Assembly (NCBI GenBank): GCA_029940245.1
Contig: JAOZRF010000172.1
Span: 1-6,248, forward strand
Length of the DNA: 6,248 nucleotides
Reading direction: 5' to 3'
DNA from: Desulfobacula sp.
Lineage (GTDB): Bacteria; Desulfobacterota; Desulfobacteria; Desulfobacterales; Desulfobacteraceae
The position numbers and the translations under genes were made by a program. The notes beneath the pieces are model-generated. The model was not told the DNA's origin and searched no databases. It saw nothing but the letters and a program-made list of their open reading frames with translations. Below are positions 1 to 3,888 of the stretch, piece by piece (position 1 is the first letter of the stretch; each line of letters opens with the position of its first letter).

Positions 1-35
1 AATAAAAAAATATATCACAGATTTAGGTAATATAG

Positions 36-41
36 AAGGGG
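36..41 (+). promoter_or_regulatory. Ribosome binding site of bamB
   Basis: The purine run AAGGGG lies 6 bases before the ATG at 48 and resembles a Shine-Dalgarno sequence. It supports the ATG at 48 as the start. The other 40 or so bases of the leader are A/T-rich and too short to define a promoter. Confidence 0.7.
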
Positions 42-47
42 AAAAAA

Positions 48-2069
48 ATGAGGTATGCAGAGACAGGGTTTAATTTAGAAGTTGATCTAACCCGTGGAAA
101 CATTGAGAAGGTAGCTAGTGATCCGAGAGACACGGAGCTATACCTTGGGGGCCTGGGTACTAACGCCAAAATATTGTGGGACAGGGTTCCCCCTGAAGTT
201 GATGCTTTTTCTCCTGAAAATCTACTCATATTCGGGGCCGGTCTTTTGTGCGGTACACCCGCTGTGGGTTGTAATCGTACCATTGTTTCCACTATCTCTC
301 CCCAGACAAAGTTACTGGCATTTTCCATGATGGGGGGATTTTTTGCGCCGGAATTAAAGTATGCAGGATTTGACAAAGTGATCCTTCGCGGCAAGTCTTC
401 AAATTTAGTGTACTTATGGATAAACAATGACACGGTAGAAATACGGGATGCGTCTCATTTAAAAGGGAAAGGCTCTCTTGAAACGGCAGAAGCAATCAAA
501 AAAGAATTGAAACAGCCCAAAGCCCAGGTGGCTGCTATTGGCATGGCCGGTGAAAACAGGGTTTTGTATGCTTCCATTGAGCAGGGAAGGTCCAGTGCCA
601 GTCGGGGTGGCATAGGGGCTGTCATGGGAGACAAAGGGGTAAAGGCCATTGTTGTTCGTGGTACAAAGGATATCAATATTGCCCAACCGCTTGAATACAT
701 GGAACTTTGCAACGAAGTCATGGAATATATACAATTTCGAAATGAAAACCCGATCCCGGGAGTAATGCCCATATTAGCGGGTTTAGGATCTCCCCAGGAG
801 ATGAAAGTCCATGATGAAAAGTGGCACACTGAAAATTTCATGTGGGGAAATTCCCGCACCCGCAGAAGAGATTTCTGGAATGATGAGGTCGCAAGAGAAT
901 GGATGGAGACATTGGATCAGTCAAGGACTCGACTGATCAGCTGCTATAATTGTCCGATGACATGCGGGGCAACAATTTCCATGCCTGGACTGCCAACCTA
1001 TATGATGAAATGTTTCACAAAATTGACCTACACAATGGGCGCTTTTTCAAACCTGGATTTTGGTTTAAGAATTGCCCAGAAAGCAACTGAGTATGGTTTG
1101 GATGGATTTTCCGCCCCACAGGTGATGGCCTTTGCCCTTGAACTTCTGGAAAACGGTATTCTGACGGATAAAGATTTTCCGGATATGCCCACGGATAATG
1201 AGGGGAGATTCTTTTATCTACTGGACAAAATTGTCCGGCGGGAAGGAATAGGAGATATTCTGGCCAATGGTACATATTGGGCTGCCAGAGAGATCGGCAA
1301 CGGTGCCCAGGACTATGCACATAATAATATTAAAAAGATTGAACAATTACCACTCAAGTTATCCATGCTCAATCCCATCTATTTTCTGATGTATTGTACG
1401 GGCGAGAAGATAAACATTACCCAGATTGAAGGGCAGTTTCCCCAGGCCCCATATCCCAAGAAAGAGCATAGAGAAAAATTCTGTGAAGATTGGATACAGG
1501 TTCCTGATGAAAAGTTTAAGCAATATTTTCTGGACTGGGAACCCCGGGGTGAAAACTCAATGCCTTTTTACCCAACAGTTGACATGTGTTGTGATATTGT
1601 TGACTGGCAGGAAAAGATGCACTACATCGATGATGCTCTCGGCCAGTGTTCCGGTTTATCAGCATTCCCCCTAAAACCCCCGTATCACATACACAATTAT
1701 CCGAAATTTATTTCCGCAGGGGCCGGGATTGATATGGATGAAGACAAGTTATCTAAGGCAGCCAAACGGTACAGAACTCTTGTCAGAGCCATTAATATCA
1801 GAAGAGGCATGAGAAGAAAAGATGAAAAACCGCCTGAGGACCACTGGAAAAAAAGATTCCCTGAGCTTGAAAAAGAGCTCCTGGATGCCTATTACAAATT
1901 CAAGGGATGGAACAATGAGGGCATCCCTACAAAAGAATCTTTATATGACTTAGGTTTGGATTATGTGAGCAAAGACTTTGTAGAGAGGGGAATCTTGACA
2001 GACTGCGAAGATTCACCTGACAAGGATATGCCAGATGAAGATGTTTTGGCGGAAAAAGAAAAAAAATAG
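48..2069 (+). CDS. bamB: BamB: tungsten-containing catalytic subunit of class II benzoyl-CoA reductase (aldehyde:ferredoxin oxidoreductase family)
   Basis: This 673-residue protein belongs to the AOR family of tungstopterin enzymes. In the Bam complex the subunit reduces benzoyl-CoA to cyclohexa-1,5-diene-1-carbonyl-CoA in the cytoplasm without ATP. The N-terminal part (about 1-210) is the AOR pterin-binding domain, with YLGGLGTNAK near 32-41 and GRSSASRGGIGAVMGDKG near 180-197. The [4Fe-4S] ligands are C299-x2-C302-x3-C306, with C534 as the distal fourth ligand. C322 falls at the position I recall for the tungsten-ligating Cys in the Geobacter metallireducens BamB structure. E251, H255, E257 and H260 match the recalled active-site acid and histidine cluster. 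These residues, and the close overall resemblance to Geobacter BamB as I remember it, argue against a generic aldehyde oxidoreductase. The protein is about 20 residues longer than the roughly 653 I recall for Geobacter BamB, because of an acidic C-terminal tail (about 651-673). bamC follows after 17 bases. A BamB-like paralogue acting on another aryl-CoA cannot be excluded. Confidence 0.93.
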   Translation: MRYAETGFNLEVDLTRGNIEKVASDPRDTELYLGGLGTNAKILWDRVPPEVDAFSPENLLIFGAGLLCGTPAVGCNRTIVSTISPQTKLLAFSMMGGFFAPELKYAGFDKVILRGKSSNLVYLWINNDTVEIRDASHLKGKGSLETAEAIKKELKQPKAQVAAIGMAGENRVLYASIEQGRSSASRGGIGAVMGDKGVKAIVVRGTKDINIAQPLEYMELCNEVMEYIQFRNENPIPGVMPILAGLGSPQEMKVHDEKWHTENFMWGNSRTRRRDFWNDEVAREWMETLDQSRTRLISCYNCPMTCGATISMPGLPTYMMKCFTKLTYTMGAFSNLDFGLRIAQKATEYGLDGFSAPQVMAFALELLENGILTDKDFPDMPTDNEGRFFYLLDKIVRREGIGDILANGTYWAAREIGNGAQDYAHNNIKKIEQLPLKLSMLNPIYFLMYCTGEKINITQIEGQFPQAPYPKKEHREKFCEDWIQVPDEKFKQYFLDWEPRGENSMPFYPTVDMCCDIVDWQEKMHYIDDALGQCSGLSAFPLKPPYHIHNYPKFISAGAGIDMDEDKLSKAAKRYRTLVRAINIRRGMRRKDEKPPEDHWKKRFPELEKELLDAYYKFKGWNNEGIPTKESLYDLGLDYVSKDFVERGILTDCEDSPDKDMPDEDVLAEKEKK

Positions 2070-2072
2070 AGT

Positions 2073-2078
2073 GGAGGG
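2073..2078 (+). promoter_or_regulatory. Ribosome binding site that fixes the TTG start of bamC
   Basis: GGAGGG sits 4 bases after the bamB stop codon and 8 bases before the TTG at 2087. It is the only strong Shine-Dalgarno match here, and no in-frame ATG or GTG is better placed. It therefore decides the non-ATG start. Confidence 0.75.
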
Positions 2079-2086
2079 TGTGAATC

Positions 2087-2623
2087 TTGACTGGTGATAA
2101 GATAAAAAAAACAATTAAGACCATAAGAATTGATGTTGATAAATGCAATGGCTGCAGAGCTTGCGAAATGATCTGTTCTGCCTTCCACGCAACTCCGAAA
2201 TACAGCAGCAATAATCCTGCCAGATCCCGTATCAGGATCATTCGTGAGCCTTTAAGGGATTTATATGTGCCTGTTTATGCAGGAGAATATACTGTGGCGG
2301 AATGTGCGGGCAGAGATAAATATACCATCGATGGAAAGGAATACGATGAGTGTTCTTTTTGCAGGGCATCCTGTCCTTCCAGAGACGAATTCAAAGAACC
2401 TGATTCCGGTCTCCCGCTGAAATGCGATATGTGTGAGGGCGAAGAAGAGCCTTTGTGTGTAAAGTGGTGCATGCATGATGCCTTGATTCTGGAAGAAAGG
2501 GAAGAAGAAGTTGAAGAGCTGGAAGAGCAGGAAGATTTGGAAATCGGGTTGGGATCACTGGCAGACAAATATGGATTGCAGACGATAATGGATGCCCTAT
2601 CCCGAATGTCTAAAAAGGACTAA
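2087..2623 (+). CDS. bamC: BamC: small polyferredoxin-like electron-transfer subunit of class II benzoyl-CoA reductase
   Basis: This 178-residue cytoplasmic protein starts at TTG. It has three cysteine groups suited to [4Fe-4S] clusters: C20-x2-C23-x2-C26-x3-C30, then C89-x2-C92-x3-C96, then C113-x2-C116-x7-C124-x3-C128, plus an isolated C73. The first and third groups follow the pattern of HycB/DmsB-type four-cluster subunits. The second has three Cys in sequence, and C73 could complete it. In the characterised complex BamC binds BamB and passes electrons to it through three [4Fe-4S] clusters. After the last cluster the chain becomes very acidic (about 136-152, almost all Glu plus Leu/Val), probably a charged helix, and ends with a short amphipathic segment. 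The gene lies 17 bases after bamB and 4 bases before bamD, so co-transcription is very likely. The name rests on cluster pattern, size and position between bamB and bamD; taken alone it would be called a 4Fe-4S ferredoxin-type protein. Confidence 0.88.
   Translation: MTGDKIKKTIKTIRIDVDKCNGCRACEMICSAFHATPKYSSNNPARSRIRIIREPLRDLYVPVYAGEYTVAECAGRDKYTIDGKEYDECSFCRASCPSRDEFKEPDSGLPLKCDMCEGEEEPLCVKWCMHDALILEEREEEVEELEEQEDLEIGLGSLADKYGLQTIMDALSRMSKKD
2615..2619 (+). promoter_or_regulatory. Ribosome binding site that fixes the ATG start of bamD, within the end of bamC
   Basis: AAGGA lies in the last codons of bamC, 8 bases before the ATG at 2628. An in-frame ATG at 2592 would add 12 residues (MPYPECLKRTKS) but overlaps bamC by 32 bases and has no comparable purine run in front of it. 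The added residues also do not look like part of the family. The start at 2628 is preferred. Confidence 0.65.
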
Positions 2624-2627
2624 ATCA

Positions 2628-3779
2628 ATGGAAACTATAGCCCCCTTCATAGAAGTAATAGATGAGATCAAAGAGGCCGGCGGAGATATTTTTAAAATGT
2701 GCTTCCAGTGCGGCCTGTGCGATTCGGTTTGCCCGTGGAACCAGGTGAGAAATTTCAGCATGCGCAAATTAATCCGGGAAGCTGCTTTTGGTTTAAGCGA
2801 GATCGAAGGTGAAGATATATGGCGGTGTACAACCTGTGGAATGTGTCCTTCCCAGTGTCCCAGGGGTGTAAAACAAATAGATGTAGCAATTGCTTTAAGA
2901 AGGGTGGCAACGGAATATGATATTTTCCCTGCTTCCGTCAAATCTGCCAGGACTGCCAGATCCAGTCTGATTTCCGAAGGCAATCCCTTGCAGGGAGACC
3001 GGAAAAAACGCGCTGACTGGGCAAAGGGATTGCCAGTGAAACCCTATGCCGAAGAAATGGAAGTCTTATATTTTGTCGGTTGTTACTTCAGCTATGATCC
3101 CCGGATGAAAAAGGTGGCTGTTGCCACGGCCAATATTCTGAACAAGGCAGGCGTGGCATTCGGGATACTGGGAGAAATGGAAAACTGCTGTGGCGAAAGC
3201 ATCCGGAAAACAGGCAGTGAACAGGTATTTAAAGACCTGGCACGGGAAAATATAAAAACCTTTATTGATCATGGTGTAAAGAAAATCATTGTGTCCTCTC
3301 CCCATTGTTTTCATACGTTTAAAAATGAATATCCTGAATTCATGGTCAATTTTGAGGTCATTCACATGTCCCAGTATATTCTGGAACTGATCAATGAGGG
3401 AAGGCTGTCACTCAAAGGTGAATTTCCCAAACGAGTCACCTATCATGATCCCTGTTATCTGGGACGTCATAATGGGGTTTATGAAGAACCCAGAGCGCTC
3501 TTAAATAAGGTGGCGGGACTGGAATTCATTGAGATGGAGGACCATGGTAAAAACAGCCTGTGCTGCGGCGGCGGCGGCGGCAGGATCTGGATGGACACCC
3601 CCCAGGAAGAAAGATTTTCCAACATCCGGTTGAAGCAGGCAAAAGATGTGGATGCGCAAGTTCTGGCAACAGCCTGTCCTTATTGTATTACCAATTTTGA
3701 GGAAAGCCGCTTGAACCTGGAGTATGAAGACATCCTTGAGGTGAAAGATATTACGGAAATTATTAATGATATGCTTTAA
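2628..3779 (+). CDS. bamD: BamD: HdrD-like (HdrC + HdrB fusion) Fe-S subunit of class II benzoyl-CoA reductase
   Basis: This 383-residue protein combines an HdrC-like ferredoxin half and an HdrB-like half. The ferredoxin domain holds two full motifs: C25-x2-C28-x2-C31-x3-C35-P and C67-x2-C70-x2-C73-x3-C77-P. Two cysteine-rich CCG domains follow. The second is canonical: C276, C312-C313 and C350-x2-C353, with 35 and 36 residues between the groups, as in the CX31-39CCX35-36CXXC signature that binds the noncubane cluster of heterodisulfide reductase. The first has C152, C187-C188 and C227, but the first Cys of its CxxC pair is Ser224 (SPHC). No transmembrane segment is seen, so the protein should be cytoplasmic. 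In the Bam complex it links the BC catalytic units to the HdrA-like BamE. Related proteins include HdrD, GlpC and LutA/GlcF-type subunits; the neighbours favour BamD. Translation is probably coupled to bamC, since only 4 bases separate them. Confidence 0.9.
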   Translation: METIAPFIEVIDEIKEAGGDIFKMCFQCGLCDSVCPWNQVRNFSMRKLIREAAFGLSEIEGEDIWRCTTCGMCPSQCPRGVKQIDVAIALRRVATEYDIFPASVKSARTARSSLISEGNPLQGDRKKRADWAKGLPVKPYAEEMEVLYFVGCYFSYDPRMKKVAVATANILNKAGVAFGILGEMENCCGESIRKTGSEQVFKDLARENIKTFIDHGVKKIIVSSPHCFHTFKNEYPEFMVNFEVIHMSQYILELINEGRLSLKGEFPKRVTYHDPCYLGRHNGVYEEPRALLNKVAGLEFIEMEDHGKNSLCCGGGGGRIWMDTPQEERFSNIRLKQAKDVDAQVLATACPYCITNFEESRLNLEYEDILEVKDITEIINDML

Positions 3780-3888
3780 GGAAAATGATTTAGAGTCAGT
3801 GGTCTAAACCGGGCCAGATCTGATATGACTGGTATGGTATGATTGGCCGGACATGACAGATCCAAAAAATATGATGAGGAGATAGCAA
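3780..3888 (+). other. Intergenic gap with an imperfect inverted repeat between bamD and bamE
   Basis: These 109 bases are the only sizeable gap in the operon. CCGGGCCA at 3809-3816 can pair with TGGCCGG at 3844-3850, with one bulged G and a 27-base loop. A shorter alternative pairs CCAG (3814-3817) with CTGG (3829-3832). No U-run follows, so it does not look like an intrinsic terminator. It could be an RNA processing or stabilising element, or simply spacer. No ORF with a plausible start and family match was seen in it. Confidence 0.35.
3876..3881 (+). promoter_or_regulatory. Ribosome binding site that fixes the GTG start of bamE
   Basis: GAGGAG lies 7 bases before the GTG at 3889. The in-frame ATG codons at 3871 and 3874 run into a TAG at 3883-3885, so they cannot be the start. 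GTG at 3889 is the first workable start and it has the best-placed Shine-Dalgarno sequence. Confidence 0.75.

Noticed and set aside
28..33. TAATAT as a -10 promoter box before bamB
   Set aside because: It is only 15 bases from the start codon, overlaps the region needed for the leader and ribosome binding, has no visible -35 partner, and the leader is A/T-rich in general.
23..433. Reverse-strand open frame over the bamB start
   Set aside because: It is antisense to the conserved N-terminal domain of BamB and has no recognisable protein features.
2592..2627. Longer BamD start at ATG 2592
   Set aside because: It would overlap bamC by 32 bases without a Shine-Dalgarno sequence, while ATG 2628 has AAGGA 8 bases upstream and gives a family-like N-terminus.
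3565..3581. GCG/GGC triplet run resembling a microsatellite
   Set aside because: It encodes the CCGGGGG segment of the second CCG domain, so the repeat follows from the conserved CCG and Gly-rich motif. It is at most a possible slippage site.
3780..3888. Rho-independent terminator between bamD and bamE
   Set aside because: The stem is imperfect, the loop is long and no T-run follows. The operon most likely continues through it.
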